Shown here piece after piece: positions 40,701 through 50,067 of a DNA stretch of 64,000 nt. The stretch comes from Tigriopus japonicus (Eukaryota > Arthropoda > Copepoda > Harpacticoida > Harpacticidae), in NCBI GenBank assembly GCA_010645155.1, contig JAAGOF010000328.1:72279-136278 (forward strand). Reading direction: 5' to 3'. Made by a program: the position numbers and the translations under genes. The notes under the pieces were generated by a model. That model was not told the DNA's origin. It made no database searches and saw only the letters and a program-made list of their open reading frames with translations. Every line of letters begins with the position of its first letter. Positions within the stretch are counted from its first letter, which is position 1.

Positions 40701-42547
40701 TGACTTAAATGTATGTACTTAGAGTGAGAAGGTCGCTCGGTTCGGGACGTTTTAGTATCCGTCCGGCATCCAAATGCATGAAAAGTGATGAAAGCTAATC
40801 TGGGAGTTTCAAGATTTCATTACGGATTAAGCAGGACGCGTATCAGGTTGAAAATGCATCCTTTCCCTGCTGAAATTAATTTCCAATCCGTTGTCGCTTT
40901 AATCCTAATGTAACATGTCTTGTGTATTCCTTGTGCTGGCATCAACGTGCATTAGGAGGAGTGGCAGACATGCGATCAAAATCTACAGTTCCTAACGTAT
41001 TAAAATGCGCTAATTCCATGGTCCATCATCTTATGAATCTTCACAACTTCCAGATTGGTTCCATTCAGAAGCAAATTGCACGTAGTACATATGTAAACGT
41101 TTCCACTCATTGCAAGTTCAGGTCGTCTTTAGCGAAGCAGGTGTTAGTCACTCTTCGATCGGGTAGTGGTTTTCAATTAGTTCTCATCTCAAATATCCCG
41201 ATATTTCCTGACATTCTCGCGTCTGTCTCTGAGAACGAGATGCTTAACTGATGAAAAAGCGCTTGAACATGATTGGTTTCGGGTTCCAATGTCAAAATGA
41301 GGGCGTGTAACTCAATCACCCGCCCTCTCAAGTCTGGATGTGGTAGTGTTGTAAATCATGTTTTAAGCCCTAAAGTGCTTCTTCAGTCATTTGACACCCC
41401 CCACAAACCAGGCAATATGGCTTGCAGCTTGCCAAGAGTGAAGAACTAAAACACAAAGCAAAACAAAGCCACTGAGTCTGGAATTCCGGTCCGGAGGACT
41501 CTTTTTTTATTTTGGTACTCGAGCTTTAATTGCATTTTCTCAGAGGAAACTCAATCGACTAGATGTCAGCGGGACACAATGTTGTCTTGAAGTGGTTCAG
41601 TGGATTTCAAATCAAACGGGCACGATCCCTATTGTGGAGAAATCCACTTCGAAACTTGCCAAACGAAAAAAAGACTCAATCGGCCGATTCAATTTCGACT
41701 TATCCTCAGATTAGAAGAATACTCTGCAATTAGCTTTTGAGCAGATCATCCATTTGTGAATGTTCCTTTTTGTGCTTTTCATCGTGCTACCGATGCATGT
41801 TGTCATTGAGTCATTAAACGAGGCAACTTGACAATAAGGAAGTTTCCGGACGAGCTATGTCAAGATCGCCGGAGATTGTTGTCGTCACCTTGTACACTCG
41901 AACCAACGACAACCAACCGAGATCATCATAATCATCATCAATTATGTGGCACTTTCTTAGGCTGATAATTACGTGGAGGAGGAGAAAAACTCCCGGAAAG
42001 GTGACAATATGGGATTCCTTTTCAAACGAGCTTCAAGGACAGGAAACAGTTTCACTCTCTGCTTCGATAACTTGGGAGATTCGGAACGGAAGTTCGTCTA
42101 TGAAAGCAGACTTTTGTTCAAGTTCAGATTGAACAACAATTAGAAATAGGGAACGACATCGTTTAGTTCGATCGGGATAAGGAAGTGGCATTCCAAGCAC
42201 TTCATCATGAACCACTAATGTGATGTCTGAGCCCTCCCAAATCTGTCTCTCATATGATTCGTCACAATCTCTAATCCAAGGTCTCGCCCGTTTGATCCCT
42301 AAGTAGATCTGAATCGAATGCAGCTTTGATATTCGGATGGCCTTCTTACCTCAAGTTTGCTCAGAAAATCCTCACAATCCTCGGGTTGCTCCATGTCATC
42401 CACACGGACTGTCACTTGGGAATACACTCCCTTGGTCACTTGAAGTCTGGTCATGATCGTTCCACTCACTTTGGGATCGTTCCATAACAATACTAGAATG
42501 AGCAGCCAACCGGCTTGCACCAATCTAAACACCGACATTTTTCCCAT
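3548..42547 (-). CDS. CLCA: CLCA-family protein (calcium-activated chloride channel regulator-like), 5 exons, 1189 aa
   Basis: Exons 42547-42350, 17185-16867, 8025-6433, 5602-5375 and 4779-3548 join in frame. Intron 1 is phase 0 and introns 2-4 are phase 1; all have GT donors and AG acceptors. The ATG at 42547 has a strong start context (gaccATGG). Domains: signal peptide ~1-29; CLCA N-terminal domain ~30-270; VWA ~283-455; beta-sandwich region with a DDG..D..NDG motif before residue 704; FnIII around 705-860; membrane helix ~909-932; Ser/Thr-rich cytoplasmic tail 933-1189. In the known family the N-terminal domain is a zinc protease that cleaves the protein itself and the VWA domain carries a MIDAS; CLCA proteins modulate chloride channels. 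Here the HExxH position reads REWCK (178-182) and the MIDAS reads ERTSV (289-293), so both metal sites look lost. The family call is firm; its activity in this organism is inferred. Confidence 0.9.
4780..5374 (-). other. CLCA intron 4
   Basis: A 595-bp intron with donor gtacag and acceptor cttcttccag, phase 1. A 119-codon minus-strand frame across it (4834-5193) is not bounded by usable splice sites and has no CLCA similarity. Nothing else seen. Confidence 0.8.
5375..5602 (-). CDS. CLCA: CLCA exon 4 (start of FnIII domain)
   Basis: This exon encodes residues 705-779, including NCCGSRVEF and the FnIII-like PSRILDFRVS ... VELEWSAPGGDFDKGK. The acceptor is ttgttccag and the donor is AAAAG before gtacag. 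Both flanking junctions are phase 1. Confidence 0.88.
5603..6432 (-). other. CLCA intron 3
   Basis: An 830-bp intron with donor gtaaga and acceptor ttgttccag, phase 1. No other feature seen. Confidence 0.8.
6433..8025 (-). CDS. CLCA: CLCA exon 3 (degenerate protease motif, VWA, beta-sandwich)
   Basis: This exon encodes residues 174-703. The acceptor is cttccag before GTCAGAG and the donor is AATCCCG before gtaaga. It begins with GQSLLREWCKYRYGVF, where active family members carry HExxH, followed by the Cys-rich segment (C217, C224, C242), the VWA domain, and a beta-sandwich with DDGSAYPDITANDGIYS. Confidence 0.92.
9190..9212. repeat. GAT-type microsatellite
   Basis: Interrupted trinucleotide tract (ATG/ATC phase) inside CLCA intron 2. 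Confidence 0.8.
10212..10236. repeat. compound GA/CA microsatellite
   Basis: GA dinucleotides followed by CA dinucleotides inside CLCA intron 2; a TG-rich stretch follows shortly downstream (~10252-10268). Confidence 0.8.
16867..17185 (-). CDS. CLCA: CLCA exon 2 (N-terminal domain)
   Basis: This exon encodes residues 67-172 plus the first base of codon 173. The acceptor is ttttcag before GTGTTG and the donor is CCAGAG before gtaagt. It contains the family-typical stretch with TEQPGGCGQSG and RVHIPMRFIS, which in CLCA proteins lies just before the protease helix. Phase 1 at the donor joins exactly to exon 3. Confidence 0.88.
17473..17513. repeat. CAT/CGC trinucleotide microsatellite
   Basis: Tract alternating atc and gtc/gcc units, about 290 bp upstream of CLCA exon 2 in the gene's direction, within intron 1. 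Confidence 0.8.
26250..26267. repeat. CAA microsatellite
   Basis: Six CAA units in CLCA intron 1. Confidence 0.85.
26521..26545. repeat. GAA/GGA purine tract
   Basis: GAA units grading into GGA units in CLCA intron 1. The resulting Arg-rich reading frame is an artefact of the repeat. Confidence 0.8.
28561..28590. repeat. AAG/ACG trinucleotide tract
   Basis: Interrupted AAG and ACG units in CLCA intron 1. Confidence 0.75.
32347..32391. repeat. GTGA and GT microsatellite
   Basis: Tetranucleotide GTGA units followed by GT dinucleotides in CLCA intron 1. Confidence 0.85.
35682..35687 (+). promoter_or_regulatory. candidate initiator (or splice acceptor) of the nested gene
   Basis: TCAGTT about 31 nt before the ATG matches the arthropod initiator. 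The preceding ccctcttcag could instead be a 3' splice site joined to an upstream non-coding exon; gtaagc near 35523 is a possible donor. Sequence alone cannot decide. Confidence 0.3.
35695..35712 (+). other. short upstream ORF of the nested gene
   Basis: An ATG in good context (aacaATGG) opens a five-codon frame with a TGA two bases before the main ATG at 35715. If the transcript starts near 35684 this uORF is in the leader and could limit translation or require reinitiation. It is directly visible; its function is inferred. Confidence 0.45.
35715..36800 (+). CDS. intronless gene nested in CLCA intron 1; N-terminal actinoporin-like fold, 361 aa
   Basis: A single long open frame with a strong start context (gaccATGG at 35715) and a poly(A) signal at 36909, opposite in strand to the host gene. 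Residues ~4-160 resemble the actinoporin-type beta-sandwich: an opening strand, a central GVAGVIVFEL strand, a FLVFAW strand ending in a proline turn, then YR and the C-terminal strands. The aromatic residues that bind phosphocholine lipids in the toxins are not evident after the proline, and no amphipathic N-terminal helix precedes the fold, so cytolytic activity is doubtful. No signal peptide is seen. Residues ~165-340 are unassigned, and the tail is acidic and Lys/Glu-rich (~342-353). The gene itself is well supported by length and flanking signals; the fold call is a distant similarity from reading alone. Confidence 0.7.
   Translation: MDLVTCITIENATTCSLNQVGECVRNGYYVSYETSESSDNTLEIQVRRLKSRSKWLGVAGVIVFELSGSGHFLVFAWNSPSRLMFTTVSKVSLGIYRHQPEANADFLKELLGKSDSKFERYVCPRSGTIFVMVSSQFFSFSGTISTKKRLLGTLQLVSKRPLVPISPCRVYLLISEPESDSSWDLDEFGNNWQIVCDFNPNQVVVCGAKVCGFSQNVVNGTYLTSMKDLKSNLITQVTRSSIFKVGTIRTSPCELRHITNEIVPLVSFYNQAYQTVWLEDFWDFFNLNHKLILHVRSSDLLDVFKIRSQSALKHFLCGSFAIIEELEVLSDHANCDVDDAEKEDEEKGKEQQPSSFVAPCT
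36909..36914 (+). terminator. poly(A) signal of the nested gene
   Basis: AATAAA 109 nt after the stop codon of the 361-aa gene. This supports a plus-strand transcription unit independent of CLCA. Confidence 0.6.
42350..42547 (-). CDS. CLCA: CLCA exon 1 (signal peptide and start of N-terminal domain)
   Basis: This exon encodes residues 1-66. A hydrophobic stretch (GWLLILVLLW) forms the signal peptide, followed by the first strand of the CLCA N-terminal domain. It ends in CTTGAG followed by gtaaga, phase 0. An in-frame ATG lies 16 codons upstream, but the ATG at 42547 has the better context and sits directly before the signal peptide. Confidence 0.85.
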
Positions 42548-42658
42548 GGTCGCAGTCTTAAACGAGGAGTCACAGGACATGGACCAAACCATCACACACC
42601 ATAACTAACATGCTCTTTAGCTTTCGTAGAATTCAAGGGTAAATTTGACGCAGAGATC

Positions 42659-42688
42659 TCACCTAGCTCGATGTCAAACAGCAACTGA
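42659..42688 (-). promoter_or_regulatory. candidate CLCA initiator and 5' UTR donor
   Basis: On the minus strand TCAGTT (42688-42683) matches the arthropod initiator consensus, about 140 nt upstream of the CLCA ATG. Just downstream, GAGCTAG before gtgaga near 42659 could be a splice donor of a 5' UTR exon, but the matching acceptor before the ATG is weak. The evidence is motif-level only. Confidence 0.25.
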
Positions 42689-42699
42689 CTGCCAAACTG

Positions 42700-45600
42700 C
42701 GCTTCACCACTGCAGAAAGATCGTCTGAGCGCGCGTCAAACTTAGAGGATCCAGAAAGGAGCGAAGAAATAAGTACTCCTCTAAGAACGAAGGAACATTG
42801 GAAGAAGACGAGCACAAGAACCGCGATGAGACCGTGAAATGGCCCGAGAACTGTTAGTTCTGGGGGAAGATCGACAAGGCGATGAAAACTGAGGGGAAGA
42901 GAGAGGGAGAAAATAAGTGATGGACGAACAACCAGATCTTGGGCTTCTTCATCTTGTCGTGGCTAATGGACATGATGGCATTCCACAAATACAAATCTGA
43001 CAACGATGTCACTGCCACTAACACCACGTTGAATTTCATTCAAACCCACCTTCTTCACAAGTTTCATTGATGAGAGTTGGGTTACTTGTTTCATGCATTG
43101 TAATTGTATTGGAATTTGGGAGGTGCATGTGAGAGCAATTATCAAGAAATAACGTTAGACAATTGAAAAATAATTCCAAGATTTGGTTGGATTCGAAACT
43201 AGACAAGTTAAAAAATAACAGAAATTTGATGTTGAAAATAATAACTAATGGATTTTTTTCAATGTAGGAAACGTGGCATCATCTTGTTGAAAATTTGTTT
43301 TTGACCTCTCTGACAGGTTTCATGCAACAATAGTTTCATTTTCGGATCCCCCTGAGGATGGAACTATTTTTCCAGGTAATATTGTGTTGCACTGAAATTT
43401 AGGAATACCTTTGAACTTTTTGCTTCAATAAAAATTAAGCCAAAATTTCGGATTCGACTGTGCCTGTTAAACAGAAGGCAGTCATGCACTAAAAAGATTG
43501 GAGTTTGAAAGAAAAATCACGTTTTTTGGGTCCAAAAACTTGTGGCTCGAAATGACTTCCAAATTTAGAAAATATGAGAAGTGCTCTTATCCTATGGGCA
43601 AGTTATATTTAGAGGTGAATTATGCATGCATATTCTTTTGCAGTCAACTGTTATCGACTTCAGTTTGCTTTGGTTCGGCCGAAACTTTCGGTTTTATATG
43701 AGAATCCTTTCGGTCACTGATCCCCAATGTGTCCTATTTATTGAAAATGTGATTTCTAATTATTGTGGATCTATTTTTGACTATGACAAGCGAAAAAACG
43801 CTCCGCATTTATGAAATCTCAGGTTCCTTCAGGCAAAAATATAGTTTCTCAAAATAATCAAGCCAAATGAAAAATCACCACTTTGTATGTTATGCCATAA
43901 GAGATCAAAGTAATCGAAGTCATTACCTTAAACACATTTAAATGTATGTATTTCTGATAAATTGTACATGAACTGTGAAAGGGACATGAAGTGGAAACAG
44001 AAATGTTTTCATTCAAGAGAAGCAAAAGTGTAAGGAGCTACAGGACGAATTGGTATGTACCTGAGTCCATAATGTGGGAAATTCTAGAGCTCTAGGAAAT
44101 TCTGCAATTTTTTTAGAAAGATTCATCTTGTTAATTTTGGATGTTGTCATTCGAGAAACATCAAGTTCATCCAAAAGGACGAGGGATAGCCAGACTAGAG
44201 GTAAAATGGGCTTGTAACTCGTTTAAATGCACGATTTTTGGATTTATGAAAAGTATTGAATTGAAGATTTATCTCTTGTGAGCAGATGTTGTTTTTACAA
44301 ATTTTGTTCTTAGACAAACATGCTCGAAGCTATGATTTAATAAGGGAAGATATGTTGGTTAACCCCTGTATACGTAGAAAATAAGAGTCGAGAGCGAGCA
44401 ACATGACAATAATGATGTATCTTTAAAAGCTAATCTGTCTCAAATCGAAATTTATCATTTTTCGTGGACAAATGTCCACCAAGCATAGAAATATGAGTAT
44501 GAGCAACATCTTTACTTTACAAAATATTGGATTTTGACGAGTTTCTCGCTCTTGACGTCCATTTTTTCAAACGTGCAGGGGTCACCCAACACACCTTTCA
44601 CTCTGGAATGAAATAAGACCTATATGGAATGATAAGAATATAATGGGAATAAAGGAAAAGTCAGTTTTACTTCATTTTATGAGAAGAGTGCTAGTAAAAT
44701 TACCAAAATATCAGATTTTGTTACATTATTTCTCATTATATTTATAAAAATACGACATAATTTGGCAAAAAAAATTGCCAAACTTTGTGGCTCTTTTCCT
44801 GAGTCCGACACATAACTCATTGTGTTTGGGTATTTCCATACAATTTTGGTGGTGATTTTAAATACAGTGTGCTTCATTTTGACTGCAGGGTCCAAATTTT
44901 TAGGGACTTAATTTGAGGTATATTCATAACAAAAATATGCAAGTTTTAGGAATACCATACAGTAAAAGGAAACAACGGACATGGAAACCCAAGTTGATAA
45001 TGGCTTGTTTCGAAACACACTTAGAAAGAAGTGGTTTACAAAATGTAAAAAGGCCGTTTTGGCCTGGCCAAAATCGACCTTGATAGAATATTAAGGGTGC
45101 AGTTACTCGACACGTTTTAAAACAAAGTTTAAGACTAACTTCGACATCTTTGATGTTCAACCGCTCAACCTCTTGCGGCAACCTTCTTAAAAACAAAAAC
45201 AAAATGAATGTGTGGCTTTGAAGTTTGTGTGGAGCATGTCGTTTTAACAGAGCCTTAAGAATAAAGAAATGATATTGAAGCACAGAACCACTTAGTTTTA
45301 AAGGATGAGCCAAAGAGAAAACGTGGACTTACATACATGAGCAAGTTTTTGACCAAAGTTAGAGGCAAACTTCGATTTTATAGATATATAGTATATGTTC
45401 TTGGGGAGGCCTCCCAACTCGTTTAAAAAGCCAAACCAAAGGTATGTCTTTGTCATCAAAGTTTGTCAAAAAGTGTTGCTTGGGTAAAAGCCTGATCCAC
45501 TCGTGAAACAAAAAGGTAAAGATATGGTTAAATCTCAGATAAAATTTGTTTTAAGGTCAATAAGAGACCAATATATATCAAATAATTCTGTCTTTGAACA

Positions 45601-47417
45601 TGTTGAAAATTAATTAGGTAAATAAAAATGTTCCCCAAACTCAACGTTTAAAGAAATGTTGTTTCTCTTGTGTAATTACAGCTCACAGGTTTAATAAATA
45701 ATTGTGTTTTCAAACAAACAGAAAATTTATTTTCTAAGGTTAAACTCTCTATTATAGATCAAATTCAAACTATGTTTCAAAAATTGATCAGCAACAAGCA
45801 TTTTTCCTTAAATTAAGTTTGTGTTCGAAAACGATTTCTAATGCATGAAAATGGTAACTCTTATGAGTTCCACTAAATTTAACATGTCAGTCATGTTAAA
45901 TGCTTCAATGTTCATACGGAATGCTGTCTGGAGCTTATCTCTCTTCGTGAATTTCTGGGCAAATGGTGCTGCCCTGATTGTCCAAAGCCTAACCCCATAG
46001 ACTCAACCAACGACTTTTTTGTGGGTCTCCCTATACCTCATCTTCTTGCAAGTCGTCGGCTTTTTAGTATTAACAAAAAATATAAATTGTCTTTGCCACA
46101 TCATTTTTCGTAGACAATTCTAAACACTACGACTACCGACTCTGCCTTGCAATTTTGAATTTGATTGTTTGTCACTTTATTTGATCTGGCACTTTCATGT
46201 ATAGATGCAACAGAAAGAAATATTTTGCAAACAGCAATCGATTTTTTAGAATTTGACGAATTATTCAGCCAAAATGTTTCACATGTAGACTAGCTTTGAG
46301 TTGCCACCGTAGGATCAAAAATAAGAATTAGAATAGTGACGCAAAAGAACGAGAAACAAGTTTATTTTTTTGGCCATTTAGCATTTTTAATTTTTTTTTC
46401 ATTAAATCCCTTTTTTCATTAGCGTTCCTTAAAAAGGGAACGAAAAACAATGTAATTCGTTATAATTGCCCAGCAAACAAGTGTCAAAAATATTTGCTTT
46501 TTAAACATATGTTTTTAAGCCGTAGAAGTCATTTTTAAATTCCAACGACTTTTGAGATCAGTTTTAAAGTTTAAAAGTACGTACCACCATGAATTTTTTT
46601 AAAACTTTCTTTGAAAAACTTTGCAAGCCAAAAAAGCGTTTTAAAGTCATTTAAAACAGACTCTAAATATGTTTCAATGTTTGAGAGAAGTCTTTAACTC
46701 AATTCTTCTGTAGGCTAATGGGGGTGTTTGGCTAAAATGTTGCAGAAATCTGTTCAGCATATGGTCTAATCTGATGGAGGAACTCTCCGGTTACGTCCTT
46801 GATCAAAAAGAGCAATTCAAAATTGATTTCACCAATATTTTAGAACAGCACCAACCTTAGTCTACTTGATGATCAAACGAAAGAAAATGTTTAATTATTT
46901 TTTTCATTAAGTATGTTTCAAGTCAACTTATTTCGTCTTTTTTGCCAATGAATTGATTAGAAAAATTAAAATCAGTTTGCGGCAGTACTTTCCAATTTCA
47001 AAACTGATCTCAAAAGTCTTTGTGATTTCAAAAACTACTCCTCCGGATTAAAAAAAAAACACCGCAAGGAATTGCTTCACATTTGGCCATCAAGGAAGCG
47101 GTGTCAGAAGCAACCAAAAAATTTGGAAAGTTTTAAAGTGAAACTTATCCAAAGGTTGCGTGAATGGCGGATGTACTTTGCGCTACATTAAAAAAAATAT
47201 TATTTACATCGTCTATCGTGAAACAACAGTGCAATTTTAGTTATTATTCTTAATTCCTCATTTTTGTTTCAACAACTCAAGGTTTCTTAATACGTCTGGC
47301 AGCCCATTTTTGAAATTAAGAGCGAAATCTAATGTTCCGACTAAAACTGCATGTGAGGCTCATACCAAAGAAAATAAAAACTCAACGTGAATACACCATT
47401 TGTGCAAAGTGTTACAA
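42700..47417. other. AT-rich intergenic region
   Basis: I see no gene. From about 43.1 kb the sequence becomes clearly AT-richer, with long A and T runs. The largest frame (44924-45313, minus, 129 codons) has no domain or credible gene signals. Much of this is probably old transposon debris, but I could not fix any element boundaries. Confidence 0.55.
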
Positions 47418-47423
47418 TTTAAT
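47418..47423 (-). terminator. possible poly(A) signal of paralogue A
   Basis: The variant hexamer ATTAAA on the minus strand, about 165 nt after the stop. No canonical AATAAA was seen nearby, so this is tentative. Confidence 0.3.
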
Positions 47424-47585
47424 TAAAAAAAACAAAACAAATATTCTCAAGGGCATAAACATTTCATTAAAACTGACAAAGAACAAGGACACAAGAGGCA
47501 CAGACAGAATTGATATTGCCGAAAACTAAAAAAGAAAGGCATCGACGGAAAATATTTGTGCCATCCAATGTGATCCCAAATTGAC

Positions 47586-47747
47586 CTAAGGGCACACCCA
47601 GCATGAACCCTTAAAGGGAACCGACTCTAAGTTCACTCTTCCAAAATCCAGTTGGCTTATCCTAGCAACCCGCAAGTTTTGCTCCTTGGCCAAAGTTCTC
47701 TTGAATTTTTGTTCCATGATGCACATTCTTACATGATTGTCACCATC
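47586..47747 (-). CDS. paralogue A exon 3 (Cys 5-7)
   Basis: 162 nt including TAG, acceptor tttttcag before GATGGT. Encodes DGDNHVRMC through GSCWVCP. The exon aligns without gaps with paralogue B up to the final CP. Confidence 0.85.
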   Translation of the reverse strand, partial: DGDNHVRMCIMEQKFKRTLAKEQNLRVARISQLDFGRVNLESVPFKGSCWVCP

Positions 47748-48936
47748 CTGAAAAACACAGATTCAGCGTAAAAAAACAGGAGAAAATAAAGGAGAGTTAA
47801 TCATTGATATAGTTTTAATAATTAATGTTTATATGAAATTTGATCTACCAATGAGTTACTGTTCGCAGATCTATACAACCCTTGTAAAGTGGGTTGGCCA
47901 GGAAAAAGAATTTTGATCAAAAAAAGGCAAAAAGGCAAAATTTACCAAATATTTTTTTTTGGCAAAAACTTAGGTTTTAGGTATTTGCCAAAAATATTCA
48001 GCCCTACTTATTTCTAATTTACCCTAGCATTTTCTAAAAAAAGTAAGGGAAAAAAAATCACGTTTTTGGAGACCAAATTTCTTTTCTTTACTTTCAAATC
48101 AGACCTAAAAAAGTCGTCAGTTTTTTTGGAAGCGAAAAAACAAGTCCAAACTTTTTTACCTTAAAATTGAGAACCTGCAATTTGCCGTTTGAAAAAAATC
48201 CAGACCAAATGCAAATTTGGCCTAATAAATGAAAAAATGAGGAAAAACTTTTTTGACCATATTTCTAACTTATAAATGTCAAATGTCTTCTTCTTTTGAC
48301 ATTTGTTTAACTTTTACCCGTCCTTTAACATGCATGAACGACTGCATTTAGAACGGATTTAAAAAAGCACCTGTAATGAAACTTGGGGTATGATGACGAA
48401 ACACGAAGTTACGTTTTTCATTTGACAATACATGGTATTGTTCCATTGAATTTGCATGGTTCTGATTGAAACTAAACAATAATTTAAAAGTAATCCTTCC
48501 TTGAGCCTCCTTGGATAACCTTAAGGCAATGGTATAGAAAACAATAAATGTAATATTTAAAATTAATAATTAGAGTTAGTGCCTATCAAATATGTTTTGT
48601 CCTTGCTCACCTTGCAATGCTTTTGAATTACTTCATTGGCATTCCCAACTCTAACATCATTTGGGTCTGTTGGTATGTAATCGGAACAATCCCTGTGATT
48701 GCTCACGTAATTGTCCACCACAAAATATGGAGTATCATTGAAGTGTGTCAAGCTGCATCCAGCCCGAAAGTTCTTACAATGGTCCAAATCTGTTCCAAAA
48801 TTTCTTCTCCTTTTGCCTAAAAAAGAATGCCACTCGTAATGAGATCACCATTCAATTTGATCTCAATCAGAATCTTGGTCTTACCTTGAACAATCACAAG
48901 CAGAAGGCACAGAACGATGGCGGATGTGAACTTCAT
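47586..48936 (-). CDS. secreted seven-cysteine protein, paralogue A (3 exons, 139 aa)
   Basis: Exons 48936-48885, 48816-48611 and 47747-47586; intron phases 1 and 0, all GT-AG. The start encodes a signal peptide (MKFTSAIVLCLLLVIVQG). The mature protein begins with a basic KRRR run and carries seven Cys in the pattern C-(5)-GC ... DC-SDY ... HCK ... MC ... CWVC, ending at CWVCP. The motif CSDYIPTDPNDVRVG is matched closely in paralogue B. The gene is probably exported and disulfide-rich. I do not recognise the family. The reconstruction rests on conservation of every exon boundary with paralogue B, which makes a chance frame unlikely. Confidence 0.85.
48611..48816 (-). CDS. paralogue A exon 2 (Cys 1-4)
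   Basis: 206 coding nt, acceptor tttttag, donor TGCAAG before gtgagc. Encodes the DHCKNF, AGCS, RDCSDY and KHCK cysteines. Same length and phases as paralogue B exon 2. Confidence 0.88.
48885..48936 (-). CDS. paralogue A exon 1 (signal peptide)
   Basis: 52 coding nt: 17 codons plus one base, then donor gtaaga. Same length and phase as paralogue B exon 1. Confidence 0.85.
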
Positions 48937-48950
48937 GGTCGGTTGAAACT

Positions 48951-48975
48951 AACTGACTTTGTTGAGATTTTTATA
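48951..48975 (-). promoter_or_regulatory. TATA box and initiator of paralogue A
   Basis: On the minus strand TATAAAA starts at 48975 and TCAGTT lies at 48956-48951. The A of TCAGT is 18 nt from the ATG, the same spacing as in paralogue B. The TATA-to-initiator distance (about 21 nt) is shorter than usual. Confidence 0.5.
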
Positions 48976-48989
48976 CTTGGTTTTAAAAA

Positions 48990-49596
48990 AGGTCATGGGG
49001 GAAACATATGAATATTGTGGTTGGTAATTATCCAAATTTAGTCTTGTTAATACCCTAACAAAAAGTTCTCAATTCTGGAAGTTTATCGACCTCAATCAAC
49101 CTCACAAGTGGTTAAGCTATCTTCTATTCACTTCTATTGAACAATTTACAATCGGATAAGCTTATAGAAGGTTCTTTAGAATAAAAATACAAAAAATCAC
49201 AACAAATCCCATTTAAAATTAGTCGATTATAATAAGAACAATATAATCCTGGACGATGAAACTTTTAAAAATGAACGAGCGTATTACTAAGGATCTTATG
49301 AGAACCAAACCCTAATCGAAACATTCACAATTTCTTCAAGAGTGAAGGCCATTGAAGGTTCCATACTCTCAACTTGAAAAATCTCACTTTGGTCTCAAAT
49401 ATGTTGTACTGCAAACATGATGGCAGTGAGTAGGGGAACCCCTTGGAGCTCTTTATAGATCTACGATGTTTTTTGGTAAAAATGACCAAGTGCTGGTTAT
49501 TCCTTGTTCTTTTTGAAGACTTCAAAATAGCTTGTTTCAAAACGGCAGAGAATTTATGTAAGAGTGCTTTGCACGTTTCTAACTTACAAATTCGAC
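48990..49596. other. intergenic region upstream of paralogue A
   Basis: AT-rich; I see no gene or bounded repeat. It precedes the mariner-like terminus at 49597. Confidence 0.5.
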
Positions 49597-49625
49597 TACA
49601 GGGTGGCCCAAAAGTTCTGTTAAAT
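49597..49625 (+). mobile_element. mariner-like 5' terminus (fragment)
   Basis: TA followed by CAGGGTGGCCCAAAAGTT, which closely matches termini of the Tc1/mariner superfamily (TA target site, CAGGGTG start). I found no matching inverted end and no transposase, so it is a solo end, possibly cut off by the minisatellite locus that begins near 49.85 kb. Confidence 0.45.
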
Positions 49626-49849
49626 CATTCTTACCCATTGTTTATTCATTTTCATCGAACTGTACAAACATGGTATTTTTTGAGACTACTCTCGGTCACT
49701 GGGAGGCAACTTTAAGCTTTGATTTCACAAACAAATTCGTATTATTTGCACGTTTGGGGAAGCATTTTTTTGGTGGTGTCACAGTAAATTGCTGGGGGTA
49801 TAAAGCACATCTGTCTTCTCACTACACTCTTGATCGCCTTGTGGCAACT

Positions 49850-50010
49850 CGGCATGCCACATGGTAAAAGCAGTGTTTCCATGGTGGGAGAAGGGAAGGT
49901 ATGCGTGTTTGGTTATCATGTCGAGACCGAAAACCCACTTAGGATGAACCAAAGCCCGGATTGATTGGTCGTGCAGGTGGATTCCTGAGATCAATTGGCC
50001 TTGAGGGTAG
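49850..50010 (+). repeat. leader of minisatellite locus 1
   Basis: The segment acatggtaaaagcagtgttt, followed by ccatggtgggag, is closely matched at 63676 in locus 2. Further blocks (gcgtgt, atcatg, cccac) recur in order and are followed by ggtggattcc ... gatcaattggcc, a degenerate form of the ~30-bp repeat of locus 2. No gene is evident. Confidence 0.65.
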
Positions 50011-50067
50011 ATTCCCAACCTTTGTGGGCCATGCGTGTCCCAGTGTTTTCGTGGATAGAAGGGTTGT

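Larger units (their letters stand above)
17186..42349 (-). other. CLCA intron 1 (25.2 kb) with a nested gene
   Basis: Donor gtaaga at 42349 and acceptor ttttcag at 17186, phase 0. Apart from the plus-strand gene at 35715-36800, I see only simple repeats and short frames without domains. The largest of these (18898-19377, 19884-20318, 38574-39080) have no credible start context, splice signals or homology. Such a large first intron often carries enhancers, but none can be recognised from sequence alone. Confidence 0.75.

Noticed and set aside
44924..45313. 129-codon minus-strand frame in AT-rich DNA
   Set aside because: No similarity to transposases or other families that I can recognise, and no promoter or poly(A) context.
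47880..48005. A-rich segment ending in a TAGGGCTGAA-like end (minus strand)
   Set aside because: The opposite end does not match as an inverted repeat and there is no flanking duplication.
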